64,000 nt of DNA from Taxillus chinensis (GCA_023512835.1 CM042089.1:56888407-56952406); one strand, 5' to 3'; counted from the first letter of the stretch, positions 1 to 11,329 are shown. Program-made: numbers and translations. The notes: generated by a model from the letters alone, not told the origin.

Positions 1-1
1 T

Positions 2-1003
2 ATGTCCAACACCTGTACAGTAAGGGAAAACTTATCCGGAGATGTAAAGTTATCCGGATCAAGAGATGGGGACATATACTCAGTGGTCTTAAGAAATAAT
101 TCTTCTGACCCTGTACGCTTCCTCACTAAAGCTTCAGATGAAGATAGTTGGTTATGGCACAAACGATGCGCACATTTAAACTTTAAGACACTGTCTAAGT
201 TAGCATCACTTGATCTTGTCACTGGTCTACCTAAACTCAAATACTCCAGAGACACTCTCTGTCGAGAATGCCAACTCGGCAAACAGACCAAACATAGCTT
301 TAAGAGCAAATCAGTTAATTCAATAACTGCTCCTCTGCAACTTCTTCATATGGACCTCTGTGGTCCTATTTTTGTTCCTTCGCTGGCTGGTGCGAGATAT
401 ACCCTTGTGGTTATCGATGATTTCACCAGATACACATGGGTGATGTTCCTGAAATCAAAGGATCAAACTTTCGAGTATCTTGTAGATCTTTTCAACTAGA
501 TAAGCAACTCACAAGGACTGAGCATAAAGTGCATCAGGAGTGATCATGGTACAGAATTTGATTTTTCAGATATGAGATCATATTGTTCCGAACAGGGCAT
601 TCAGCATGACTTCTCTGCGCCCAAAACTCCACAACAAAATGGGGTAGTTGAGCGCAAGAATCGTACTTTAGTCGAGGCTGGCATATCTATGTTAGCAGGG
701 GCAACGCTTCCTCTCAGTCTATGGGCTGAAGCTGTGTCCACTGCCTGCTATGTTCAGAACAGAACTCTAATAAATAAATCTACCATGAAAACACCCTATG
801 AGATGTGGAGAGGACGAAAGCCTTCAATTTCACATTTCAGAGCTTTTGGGTGTACTTGCTATATATTGATAAATGGCAAAGAAACCCGGAATAAATTTGA
901 ACCAAAATTTGATGATGGGATTTTTGTCAGTACTCATTACATAGCAAGGCTTATCGGGTCTTCAATAAAAAACTTTTTAAAGTTGAAGAATCTATCCATG
1001 TGA
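2..1003 (+). pseudogene. Sirevirus A pol: GAG-pre-integrase and integrase core, broken
   Basis: This is the integrase part of a copia polyprotein, which would insert cDNA into the genome. The GAG-pre-integrase zinc motif is visible (His at 158, HKRCAH, then CREC near 260-271). The catalytic triad of the rve core is present: Asp in HMDLCGP (353), Asp in RSDHGTEF (542) and Glu in NGVVERKNRT (650), with the usual 35 residues between the last two. Two breaks are clear by comparison with copy B. A Trp codon has become TAG at 497-499, and a frameshift lies near 928-950, after which the protein reads out of frame until a new frame opens at about 1000. The 5' part (gag, protease) is outside the window. 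Domain assignment is firm; activity is excluded by the lesions. Confidence 0.92.
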
Positions 1004-3072
1004 CTTTTGATGAAGTTAATCTTGATTGGTCAAAAGTTGCTTCTTCAAGTTCTAATGTGCAAGTCCCGGACAGCAACATCGATTACTCGAAGTTTATGAA
1101 TGTTCCTGATATACATTCTAACCAACCACGTGGCATCAGCGAAGCACAAAGAAATTATATGGATGATGCTACAGATGATTCGGACTCAGGACTACCGTTA
1201 AGCTCCGGACATACTCCTACGGATACCCAAAATTCCGGGGCACCTTTAAGTCCGTCCGGACCAGTTAACACTGAAAGAAACAGTGTTGAAGAACCACCTA
1301 GTTCTACCGTACCTTCTAATACGGAAACATCTGGTCCAGAAGAAGCTCAACCAGCAGATACACCTGAACCACCTAACCTGGCAGAGCTTCAAATTATTCA
1401 AGATCAACCATCACATGCACAAAATTACAGATGGACCCGAAACCATCCCTCAGATCAAGTGATTGGTGATCCTACTGTTGGTGTAAGAACAAGAGCAGCC
1501 ACCTCCAATATGTGTTTTTACTCGTGTTTTCTATCTCAAATAGAACCAAAGGTGGTGGATGAAGCTCTTCGGGATTCGAATTGGATAGAAGCCATGCAAG
1601 AAGAACTGAATCAATTTAAGAGAAATAATGTGTGGACTCTAGTACCAAGGCCTAAGTCTCAGCAAGTCATGGGAGTTAAATGGGTGTTCCGAAACAAGCT
1701 TGATACGGATGGAATTGTAATCCGGAACAAAGTCAGACTGGTAGCCAAGGGATATCGTCAAGAAGAAGGAATATACTATGATGAGACCTTTGCTCCGGTG
1801 GCAAGACTTGAGGCAATCCGAATGTTTCTAGCATATGCTTCATATGAAAACTTCATAGTATATCAAATGGACGTCGAGAGTGCATTCCTGAATGGAGATC
1901 TTCAAGAGGAGGTGTACGTTGAACAACCTCCAGGTTTCATTGAACCCAAGGCTGGACATCTGGTTTATAAACTAAGGAAAGCTTTGTATGGATTGAAGCA
2001 AGCTCCAAGAGCCTGGTACGACACAGTTTCGAAATTCTTACTTGCTCATAACTTTCAAAAAGGGAAGATTGACACCATGCTATTCTTACGGAAAGAGAAA
2101 GGACATACTCTGATCGTACAGATATACGTGGATGATATCATTTTCGGATCAACTAATCCGAAACTTTGTGATGAATTCGCCTAGTTGATGACTGACAAGT
2201 TTGAGATGAGTATGATGGGAGAACTGTCCTACTTCCTTAGGATCAAAGTCAAACAACTGAAGGAAGGGACCTTCATAAACCAAGCTAAGTATACTCGTGA
2301 CTTAATCAAGAAGTTTGGTATGGAAGGTTCGTCTCCCGTTAAAACTCCAATGCCAGTCAATGCCAAGTTAGACCCAGATGTTGATGGAAAATCAGTGAAT
2401 GTGACTGAGTACAGAGGGATGATTGGATCCTTGCTGTATCTTACAGCAAGTCGCCCGGACATAATGTTTGCAACTTGCATCTGCGCAAGATATCAGGCGA
2501 ATCCCAAAGAGTCGCATATGCTTCATGTAAAACGGATATTAAGGTATCTCAAAGGGACAATTAATTTGGGACTCTGGTACCCACAAGAGTCTAACTTCGC
2601 CTTATCCGGATATTCTGATGCTGATTTTGCCAGGTGTCGCATAGACAGGAAAAGCACCAGTGGTACATGCCAATTCCTTGGAAACAGATTGATCTCTTGG
2701 TTCAGTAAGAAGCAAAATTCCGTATCAACATCTACTGCTGAAGCGGAATATATAGCTGCTGGGAGTTGCTGCGCACAGCTTCTCTGGATGCAAAGTCAAC
2801 TTACTAACTACGGCTTCAACATGACATCTGTTCCACTCTACTGTGACAATACCAGTGCTATTGCTATCAGCAATAATCCTGTCATGCAACCAAAGACAAA
2901 ACATATTGAGGTCAGGCATCATTTCATTTGCGATCATGTTCTTAAAAAGCACATATCCCTGGAACTTGTTGCTACTGAAGATCAACTGGCCGATATACTT
3001 ACAAAGCCCCTACCTGATGTAAGATTTTCTGAACTTCTTCCCAAATTAGGTATGCTTGACTTTTCTGCATAG
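1000..3072 (+). pseudogene. Sirevirus A pol: reverse transcriptase and RNase H, broken
   Basis: This continues the same pol in another frame. An acidic, Ser/Pro-rich linker (about 1000-1500) is followed by the copia RVT_2 domain, with VKWVFRNK, the KARL-like block and YVDD at 2125-2136. A TAG at 2182-2184 interrupts RT where copy B has a Lys codon. The frame then continues through the RT end and RNase H (DADF, KSTSGTCQF, AEAEYIA, YCDNTSAI, TKHIEVRHHFI) to a natural stop at 3072. RT copies the element RNA and RNase H removes the template. Codons and spacing match B closely, apart from the stop. Old but readable; not functional as it stands. Confidence 0.93.
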
Positions 3073-3372
3073 CTTCTCACCTGTTATCCATCAGTAGTTG
3101 TTTTCAGAACATGCATTGTGCTTTTATTGATAGTAATAGATACATACTGATCTTAATGATGATCATACTTACTGTCTAATGTGCTTCATACTTTTGATAT
3201 TGATAGCAACTTCATATATGGGATGATGCTTGCGTTTCTTGACTGAAGTCGTTTAAGCAAACATGATTAAAGTTTATATGATTAACCTCATTCTGGTTTC
3301 ATGATCTTAATTTCCACTGATCACCACATGACAAATGCCTGTTCATTTAGATTACTCTATTAACATGTATTG
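3073..3372 (+). other. Sirevirus A noncoding spacer, first part
   Basis: AT-rich sequence after RNase H with no open frame. The corresponding region in copy B (about 37190-37467) is recognisably similar, so it belongs to the element and is not host sequence. It is interrupted by solo LTR H and resumes at 6862. Confidence 0.75.
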
Positions 3373-3377
3373 TTGAA
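3373..3377. repeat. Target-site duplication of solo LTR H, left copy
   Basis: TTGAA, repeated at 6857-6861. Copy B shows the uninterrupted site (37165-37175 region), which proves the insertion. Confidence 0.9.
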
Positions 3378-3480
3378 TGTCACACCCCAATTTCCTTTCA
3401 CTTGGAAACGGGTAGTGACTGCCCATGCCCGCACCCAAAGGGTCAAGGGGTTGGTGCTAGCACCTCAAAGGACTTATGAC

Positions 3481-4998
3481 TGATCAATAAAAATTGTGTC
3501 TATAGGTTTTGCAGCAAGTGCACTGGTCATGTAATAAAATGGAGTATTAAGACTCCGGTTGTCGAACCCACAGGGAGGTAGCTAATGCTGTTAAGCAGCA
3601 AACACTAAGCTAATAAGTTGATTTTATGTCTGGACAATTGATTTTTGTTGTACAAATAGTTTGAACGAAAAATGATTAAATCAGAATGTTAGCAAGCTAT
3701 TGGTATTGAAATTTCAGTGATTAAGGATCTAGGGTCACAATGTTTACCACCCAATCGATTGTAATAGTTTAGTTATGGCTCTTGTTCTTGATTTATATTC
3801 TAGTTCATGTTCATGTTGATTATCTCCTACCTATCTTACATTTGGTCAATGCTAAGATAGATTTAAGGCTTTTATCCCATTTGGTCCATGTGAATAAAAG
3901 TGATCAAGGTAGATAAACAATCTAATAGTTGTAGACTTGGTCCATCATGCAATATTAAATCTAATTCACTAGTGTTCCACCCTAGACAAGGGCTAAGATT
4001 ACCTAATTATGCATAAACTAGGCATTTCCATACAAGCAAGTGAATTAAACAATAACTGAATTATATTTTATTGAACAACCATAACCGAACTGAATACAAT
4101 TTATTGGGGGCTACATTGCTCCCCTAGACTAATACAACTACTCCATAATCATGACGAAAGCAATAACAATTACAAGAAAGAACATGATTACAGTACCAGG
4201 ACAATAAAGGAAGACCCCAAGATGAACCAGGACTCTAGCCTCCAAGACTCCGGCGTCTGCTGCCTAAAATCACTCCTTGCCAAGGATAATCCGATCTTTT
4301 AGCAACGGCTACAGCTCTTTTCAGAACTCATATCAGAGTCTCCCACTCAAGATGCTTTACAATGCCTCCCAAGCCCCCTATTTATAGGTTTTAGTAGGCC
4401 AAATTAGGGTTACAAAAAGTGTGCCCTAAGTATAAATGTGGTCGCAACCAAAACGACGTCGTTTTGGTTAGTGACACTAGTCGACGTTCTAGGCGAAATA
4501 AAACTCAAACTACACCAAATTTGACCCCAGTTCTTTAGAGGAAAATGATTAAAACAACAGAACACATCATTTGGAGCTTAAAAATGCTTGCACGTGAGAA
4601 TGCACGTGAGAAGACCCTTTTCACATGCAGCTCCAATTTGACTCAAATTTGCTCCAAAGCTTCCTCTTGAGTTGTAGAAGGCATCCATGCAATAAAATCC
4701 TTGCACGTGAGAATGCACGTGAGAAAGCTTTTCACGTGCACCTTGATTTTGCCTTCATTTTGCTTCCATCTTCTTCCTATAGCTTCCTCGTGAGTTGATG
4801 GAGTGATCTAGCCAAAGTGCGTGGGAAAAAGTTGCTCCAAAACCTGCCAAAAACACTCAAAAAGTACCACTATACACCAGATAGGGTCTTCCTAGGGGTT
4901 AGAGCAAATATGTGAAAAATATCATGCAAATAGGGACAAAACATACGCTAAAACACCCTATATAAGCTCTAGGATAACGGCATAAATGCACGTTATCA
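3481..4998 (-). mobile_element. Solo LTR S1, nested in H
   Basis: A 1518-bp unit beginning TGATCAATAAAA and ending CGTTATCA, so it has TG...CA termini. It is flanked by the 5-bp duplication ATGAC (3476-3480 and 4999-5003). A second copy, S2, lies at 56970-58467. It has no coding capacity. The minus orientation is inferred from a TATA box, an ACGT palindrome and G-boxes in promoter order on that strand. No full-length relative is in the window, so its lineage is unknown. Confidence 0.85.
4377..4740 (-). promoter_or_regulatory. Promoter-like module of solo LTR S1
   Basis: Read on the minus strand: several CACGTG boxes (4590-4610, 4702-4740), then a 22-bp perfect palindrome centred on GACGTC (4447-4468), then a TATA-like CCTATAAATAGG (4377-4388). 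ACGT-core sites are typical bZIP/bHLH targets in plants. The same order is found in the LTRs of C and H. The function is inferred. Confidence 0.6.
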
Positions 4999-6260
4999 AT
5001 GACACGGGTGCTATGCCAAACCTATACAACCAGGCTAACATGCCACGGGGCATGCTCCTGCTCCCAAACCATGCACACAAACAATAATTAAATAACAACC
5101 ACAACCCAGTTCATTTCATTCAAAAGGGCTCAAAGTTCAATATAACTCAATGGGGAAAAGTTCCCATTTAAACCAGAATATGCTGTTTACAAATAATCCC
5201 AAACATAAAATAGAAATCCATAACGAAACAAAGAAAACCAACATAGTCTTCAGCCTCAGTGGCCTGTCACCACAGCCCTTTCACCTACCGCCTGCTAAAC
5301 CCTTCAAAAGAACAGTTTATGGGAGGGGTGAGCAAACCATAGCTCAATAGGGATCCAGTCTCCCCAGACCCATTCCACTCTATAGTATGCATGACAAGTG
5401 TATGCTTGTGCTCGTGTCGTGTCCTAAGCTAAAGCAGTAAACATCACCCAGTAACACACCTTTTACCTGAGCCCACACTGGAGGGCAGAGGACACCCCGC
5501 CACCACGGCGACATGACATACCACATCCAGGCGAATGTTGCATGGACACCAATGCAACATTTTCCACCCGAGTCGGGTATGGTCAACCACCTCCTCGGGC
5601 GCCATACCCACCCTCAGGAATGGGTGTAGACTTAGCCCACCGTCGTGAGTGCTACACCGAGACTCAGGACCGCAGTCCTGGCCAAATCTCAAGGGGTCTA
5701 GTTATCATGCCTGGCCCATAACTCAGCTCAATCCCACCACATTTGGGTGATCAATCTCAAACAACAATATAATCAGTTACAAAAGTACGACTTACTACAC
5801 ATCTCAATTTAATACAAAACAGCAGTGCTGCTCAACAGAGTATATCACAAACAAGGTTCACACGGCCGACATAGTTGATTACAAACAACAACTATCAGCC
5901 TCACAGGCTTAAAACCAAACACGCAACACACAACAGCCACACAGAAATATTATCAAACACGTAGTGAACCTAGCCACACAAATATTTTATCAAACACCTA
6001 GTGGGCATGGACAATCCAACGATTTCCAGCCCACTCCCAAACATCAAACCAACCAATATGCCATTGAAGGCCAACATCCATATAGGAGATCACACCTATA
6101 TGGATTTACATATATATATAAGCATGTATAGGACAAATACCCTAGGACAGAGAAAGACTGAGAAGAACGGAGTCCCTACCTTGCAAAAGTCCTCTGCTCT
6201 AGCCTCTACGATACACCGACCACCCACGCGAACCTCTACGGCCAAGATCCGAAGGTTCCC

Positions 6261-6262
<2 letters not shown>

Positions 6263-6299
<37 letters not shown>
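6263..6299. repeat. (CT)n microsatellite in LTR H
   Basis: Pure CT run. The LTRs of C carry a shorter, interrupted GA run at the matching place on the opposite strand (12447-12480), just downstream of the presumed transcription start. Confidence 0.9.
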
Positions 6300-6300
<1 letters not shown>

Positions 6301-6354
6301 GGAGGCGGCAACAAAGAAATAGAAAACCCTAAACCCTAAACCTAAGCCTCAACA

Positions 6355-6693
6355 CCATTATATAGACACCACACACATCAAAACGATGTAGTTTTGATTT
6401 AGTGAAACCCAGGATCAAAACGACGTAGTTTTGATCACACAAACTACCACCTTTTCGCTTCCATACAGGGCAAAATACTTATAATTTCAACATGGTCCTT
6501 TAGGGAAAAATCATTAAAATGACAAAACCAAGGTAACCATGCAAAAATATGTCTGCACGCCAATTTGCATGCCAATTCCCCAATTGGCGTGCAGCTCCAA
6601 ATGCACTCAAACTTTACCCCAAACCTCCTTGTATCTTGTAGAGGCCTGAGAAGCAAAAATATGCTTGAACGTGAAATGGGTGAATTCACGTGC
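6355..6693 (-). promoter_or_regulatory. Promoter-like module of solo LTR H
   Basis: On the minus strand: a CACGTG-type inverted repeat near 6670-6693, two ACGT-centred near-palindromes of the AAAACTACGTCGTTTT type (6379-6436, one degraded to GATGTA), then TATATAA (about 6358-6365). The layout is the same as in the element C LTRs. Confidence 0.6.
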
Positions 6694-6861
6694 AACTCCA
6701 AATGCTCTGAAATTTCTGTGGTAGGTAGAGGACCTCATTCTAAGCAACTTTTGTTCTTGCACTCCAATTGTTTAAGGCCATCTACTAGGTCCAAAATCTA
6801 GAAAGTTCCCATTCATAAGGCAAGACTACGACTAACTCAAAACACGGGTCCTTACATTGAA

Positions 6862-8250
6862 GAAATGAAATGGGTTAGCTCGGAATGCCTGGTGGATGAA
6901 TACACAATCGCAGTCTGATCAACTTCTGAAGTATAGTTTCCTAAAAAGATAGACCGTGCTGAATTTCTTTAAGCCGGAAAGGTCTACCGAGAGGATTGCA
7001 CAATCTACGAGGGAGAAAATGCTTTATAAATTATTCAAGTAATACCCCCCGTATATGTCTCATGACCTCTCACCTGGCTGTCTATTCGAGGGGGAGTCTT
7101 TCATTGAGAGGATCGAATGATCTACGGGGGAGCCTAAGCTTCATCTATTACCTCAGTGTTGACCCCCTAATATGTCTCAGATACTCCCTCCTCTGAACCT
7201 TTACTTCCGGATCTGACTGGACATGCGTTGTTGAAACAGAATTGCGGCATGCTTGGATGTATTTTTTTTTTTCAACCATGCATTTTAATCGAATAATCAA
7301 CTACTTGCTTTTGACATGTGTCCACTTCGTCATTTTTCACTCATGAATCCTAGTTTGGTCAAATCATATGATTTTTAATTAATCTTAGCTACGTCGTTCA
7401 GCAGGACGGTTTCGCTATGTTGACCTATATGAACTTGTGTATTTATTATCTGACATATGCCCTGATTCAGTCACATTGATCATTCTCTAGTATGTATATG
7501 TCTATTTCATTCTTGGTAATGCATAAGTTCTGCTACTCATTAGTTCGGATTATATAGCTCTTCACTGACTATTTTCTCCTATCCGTACTAATCCTTGCCT
7601 GTTAAGCTTTTGTACTTTTAGCTTATTTTTGTGAAGCTATAGGTTCAGATTTTCTTTGCACCCTTATCGATAAATCTAATCCATAGTCTTGGATTTGAAG
7701 TGTTGTGGTACTTCTCTTCTCTTCGACTTATTGACAGCAAAGGAATCTACTTCTCTTTAACCGCACTCTGTTACTACGGACACGGTCTACTTTTCATCCG
7801 GATACTCGTCACATGACTATCGTTAATTCCGGATGATTGTCGGTTCATTCCTTCGGACTCCTGACACTGTCAAATTGTGATAATCCATGTCTTATTATAT
7901 ATCGCGTGCTTTTGAGGAGGCATCATGATGATTCATTAAATGCATATCTCGGGATGCTTAAACTTCCCCGGAAGGCAAACAGCTGTTACCCTTACTTGGT
8001 CATACCGTCTCCACGTCATCTTTTAATTCGGAGGCGCATCGATATCAAGACTAATGACATCAGCCTGTCAAGCGGTTTACTATTTCACTCGCCACATTCC
8101 TAGACCCGCTGACATTTACGGACTCGGTCTTATATATTCTGGTCATTCCTGCGAAGCATGAGTGTTACTCTTTTCAAATCCCTAAAACTTTCGTTGCTCC
8201 TTCAATCCCCAAAGACCACGCCTTCCCTCTCGCCCTTCACCTTTCATCTA
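6862..8250 (+). other. Sirevirus A spacer between RNase H and ORF3, second part
   Basis: No convincing ORF. It contains PPT-like purine blocks within repeated GAGAGGAT...GGGGGAG units (about 6985-7135), then AT-rich sequence colinear with B (35800-37160) and D (55930-56960, 58473-58849). The three-way colinearity shows it is element sequence. Confidence 0.8.
6985..7135 (+). repeat. Multiple PPT-like motifs in Sirevirus A
   Basis: Two to three repeats of a block with GAGAGGATyG, ATCTACG and a purine run (GAGGGAGAAAATGC, GAGGGGGAGTC, GGGGGAGCC). Equivalent blocks occur in B (36890-37050, reversed) and D (56065-56215). Sireviruses are known for multiplied polypurine motifs in the 3' noncoding part. 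A role as extra plus-strand primers is inference. Confidence 0.65.
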
Positions 8251-10978
8251 ATGGCACCCAGAACCTCTCTTTCCGGCGTCAATCCCGGCCATCTGGTCGA
8301 TTGGAGCGCTATCTCCAACCCTCTAGACTGGTTTTTCCATATTTGCCCTCTTCTAGAAGCCTCTCACATACTCGACTTGATCTCCAATCCTGTCGATCTT
8401 CTTGTAGACGACATTCTCGAGTACTACCAACGGATCCGCTGTACCACCGACTCCATCATCTCCTATGTTCGCGGTGAATCCATCCTCATTACCCCCGATG
8501 TTCTCAGCGTTGCTCTCAGCCTACCCCCCGGTGAACCACAGCGCCCCAATGCCGATCCAATGGCGGCTTCCATGGGTTGCACCTATAAAGGAAAGGAATA
8601 CAAGGTGAAGTCCTTCCAAGGCCGCTATCGTTGTATGGCGGTCATACTGAGTCGTTGTTTACTGGCTCGCACTTCCGCTCTGGACTCTGTTCCGTACGAT
8701 CTTCTTCTGGCCATGTACGGTGTTTTTGAAGGTCTTCCGATGGACTGGGGGACGTTTCTGTTCCGACTGCTGCAGACTGGACCCAAGAACCTTTCCTTCG
8801 GGCGCATCCTTAGCATTGTCTTCCGGCATCTTCACCCGGACTATTTCGCCCGCTCTGATGCTGTTTCATTTCCTCCGGCTTATTACCTTCACTGTCTTAC
8901 GCCTGATGGGAACATGATAGCCCGTCGTCCCTCTGCAGCTCTCCGCCTTCTCCCTGCCATGGAACAACAAGGCAGTTCTGTTGGTGACCCCTCCGACAGC
9001 CATGGCCCTGACATCAGCTCCGCTCACCGATCCTCCCGGATTCGGTCCGTTGCTGCACCCTCCATTTCTCGGGCCTCCCAGCACAGCGTCCGTGCCGAAC
9101 CCTCCGAGGTTACGGGGCCATCTCAACGCAGTGCCTCTAGAGCTGTTTCTTCAGCCCCTTCTGCTGCGGATGTCCCCACCCCCTCCACTTCCGCTGTTGC
9201 TGCCGCGGTTGATACAGCCGTTGCTACCGTAATTGCTGATGTCCCGGAATCTATTCTGGAAGCTCCTTTGCCTCCCCAACCTCAACCCCGAGATTACCTT
9301 GACCATGTCTCCGCCGACACCTTAACGGACCTTTGGCTCCGTTTCAGCCTTGCCCACACCGCCTCCATTCCTGACACCGATCTCCAGGTGTTTTACACTC
9401 GCCATACTCAATCCCCGGAGACCATGATCATCTGGAATTTGGACCAAGGCTTTCTTACGCCGGCCTCCATTCCAGATGTGCCGTTCCCTAACCCCTCCAG
9501 CCCGGTCCATGCTGCACAGAGTCCTTCTCCTGCTAAGGCTGGACCTTCTTCTCCTGCTGTTGACATTCCCGTTGTTGACCTATCTGGTCAAAGTGGGTCC
9601 GCTACTCCGGATGCCTCTGCTGCTCCGGATGCCCCTTCTGCTGCTGCTGCTGATACTCCTACGGACTCCTCTGCCCAGCGCACTCCTGCTCCTGTTCCTA
9701 CGGGGGAGTCCTCCAAAGCTCCAGAGTTAGCCCTTGGGCGTGCTTCTTTTGGCACGGTCCACTCCGACGCTGTGCTCTCCGCCCAGCTGGACCGCCACGC
9801 CCAAGCTCATAGCGCCCAAATATCCGCCATCGCCGCCAAGGTTGATGATCTTGGCGCCCAACTCCTCTCCGGCCTCACCGACTCCTCCACCTCCATGGAA
9901 CAGAAGATGGACCTCGTCGCCTCGTCCGTCCACTCCTTGTCTACCTCCTTCGCGGACCTGGCGCACACGATGGCTCGCCCTCCCATTGCTCCCCGGCGAT
10001 CTGCCAAACCGGGGGAGAGAGTGTCATCTGATCCTTCTGCTCCTCCTGCATCACAAACCTCCACTCGTGCTGAGAAGTGGCCTGCCTCTTCATTGCTTCA
10101 GGGAGTTCAAATCCCCAAATGTAGCCGCTTCTCTCAGCCAAGCTCCTCGAGTGCAGCTCTTCCTCCATCCTCTCCATCCGCAGCTGACACCTTCCTCCCA
10201 TCATATGCGGCGTGTGACCCTCTTGATGCGGACGGAAGCATGCGTAAGGCAATGCTTTCCTATGCTACGTCTTCTGCCGAGAGAAGATGTCTCTCTGACC
10301 TATACCCCTTCTCCCCGGACGACATTCGGACCCTTCGTTCGGAGAAAGGCCTCTTTACAACAAATGACATTGACAACTTCTCTAAGGCTACTAAAATGGA
10401 GATGAGGCTATTTCCATCTCTGTACAAGGATGGCCACTTATTTGAAGTTCTGCCGTGCTGGAATGAGGGCTATCTTCCCAGTATAGATATCATTCAGTCC
10501 TTTATCGAAGGAACTGCTGAGGATAGCAAGCCATGGAGAACTCTCTCAACTATCCTCATTCTGTACCGGATCATGTCGCCACATTTCATGATGGTCGTCT
10601 TTCATGATTCGGTCCAAACAGATGATTCTGATTGATTCTCATCAGATTGTGGAGCAGTATGTAAGAAAGAATCAATGGGAACCACTGTGTCTCAGATTGA
10701 CTGAAGCTATGAAGAAAGCCGGATTATATGAAAAGTTGGGCATCACTCCTTTGAGACCAACTGAGAAGCTGAAGGCGACATTCCGGGGCAAGAAGCAAGT
10801 GCCACAACAGCCAGATGGAGATAGCTGCGGAGCCTTTGTCTGTTACTTCATCAAGTCATTCTTAAGTGTGGACAAATCTTGGAGCCAACACACCACTTAT
10901 ACGATGAAGCAGACAATGGAGCTTAGAGAGAAAGCAGCAACAATGATCTTCAAGTATAGTGAGCCTTATGTACCTTAA
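8251..10978 (+). pseudogene. Sirevirus A ORF3: transposon-associated N-terminal domain plus C48/Ulp1-like C-terminal domain, one frameshift
   Basis: About 908 residues. The start at 8251 is chosen because B and D begin with the same M-x-P-...-LSGxNPGHLVDW; an in-frame ATG at 8158 is not conserved. Residues ~10-230 (YVRGES, ITPDVL, KSFQGRYRCM, PPAYYL) resemble the plant transposon-associated domain seen in Athila-type extra ORFs. Then come a Ser/Pro/Ala-rich linker, a conserved block at ~348-396 (SADTLTDLW, ETMIIWNL), a helical stretch (~517-575), and a C48 peptidase-like domain from ~650. The His codon is at 10582, Asp at 10634, Gln at 10808 and Cys at 10826 (PQQPDGDSCGAFVC), matching Ulp1 spacing. 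One extra T near 10597-10602 shifts the frame between His and Asp. Family recognition is by motif only; substrate unknown. Confidence 0.8.
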
Positions 10979-11108
10979 TGAAAATCTTGTATAAAGGCTG
11001 AATTGTATTCTGTTGCTGATAAATGAAAATGGTTGTGATGTGTATTCTGTATGTTATCGTTTTGCACTGCTTACCAGATCAGATTACAAAGGGTTTGGGC
11101 ATATCCAT
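10979..11108 (+). other. Sirevirus A 3' untranslated region
   Basis: A short noncoding stretch between the ORF3 stop and the PPT, colinear with B (32932-33063) and D (61513-61650). Confidence 0.7.
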
Positions 11109-11121
11109 AATTGGGGGAGAT
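11109..11121 (+). other. Polypurine tract of Sirevirus A
   Basis: ATTGGGGGAGAT lies immediately before the LTR start TGTTGGATC. The identical arrangement on the minus strand in B (32921-32931) supports it as the plus-strand primer. Confidence 0.85.
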
Positions 11122-11303
11122 TGTTGGATCAAGCCCAAAATTTGGATAATGCTGATAAAGCCCTATATAATTTGATTTGAGATCTTTTGTGTTTCTTTGA
11201 TCATTGCAGAAGATATGTTATTAATCCAGAGATACACTCATGAGAGCAAAGCTAAGGACAGGATACATAATCCTGATCCGGACAAGAGTGAGTGTCGTCA
11301 AAC

Positions 11304-11322
11304 ACTTGGTAAATAACCAAGT
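11304..11322. promoter_or_regulatory. Conserved 19-bp palindrome in Sirevirus LTR
   Basis: ACTTGGTAAATAACCAAGT is a 7-bp stem with an AT-rich loop. It is kept in both B LTRs (32720-32738, 44366-44384) and in D (61850-61868). Conservation through diverged copies suggests a cis-acting role; which one is unknown. Confidence 0.55.
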
Positions 11323-11329
11323 CACCAAT

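Larger units (their letters stand above)
3378..6856 (-). mobile_element. Solo LTR H (gypsy, same family as element C), split by solo LTR S1
   Basis: On the minus strand it starts TGTAAGGACCCGTG and ends GGGGTGTGACA. These are the terminal sequences of the 1.9-kb LTRs of element C, and the body matches them (Asn-free noncoding, G-box inverted repeat, twin ACGT palindromes, CT microsatellite). Without the S1 insertion it is about 1.95 kb, the expected LTR length. TTGAA flanks both ends. No internal region or second LTR remains, so it was reduced to a solo LTR by LTR-LTR recombination. Confidence 0.9.

Noticed and set aside
3483..5000. S-family unit read as a Helitron or MITE flanked by ATCAAT
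   Set aside because: TG...CA ends with the 5-bp duplication ATGAC fit an LTR better; the second copy independently shows a 5-bp duplication, GTAAT.
5380..5692. Minus-strand frames in solo LTR H
   Set aside because: They fall in a non-coding LTR and are not open in the matching part of the C LTRs.
9734..10405. Long alternative frames inside ORF3 (also 33786-34475 and others on both strands)
   Set aside because: Out-of-frame readings of the C-rich, Ser/Pro/Ala-coding sequence; they lack the motifs conserved in all three copies.
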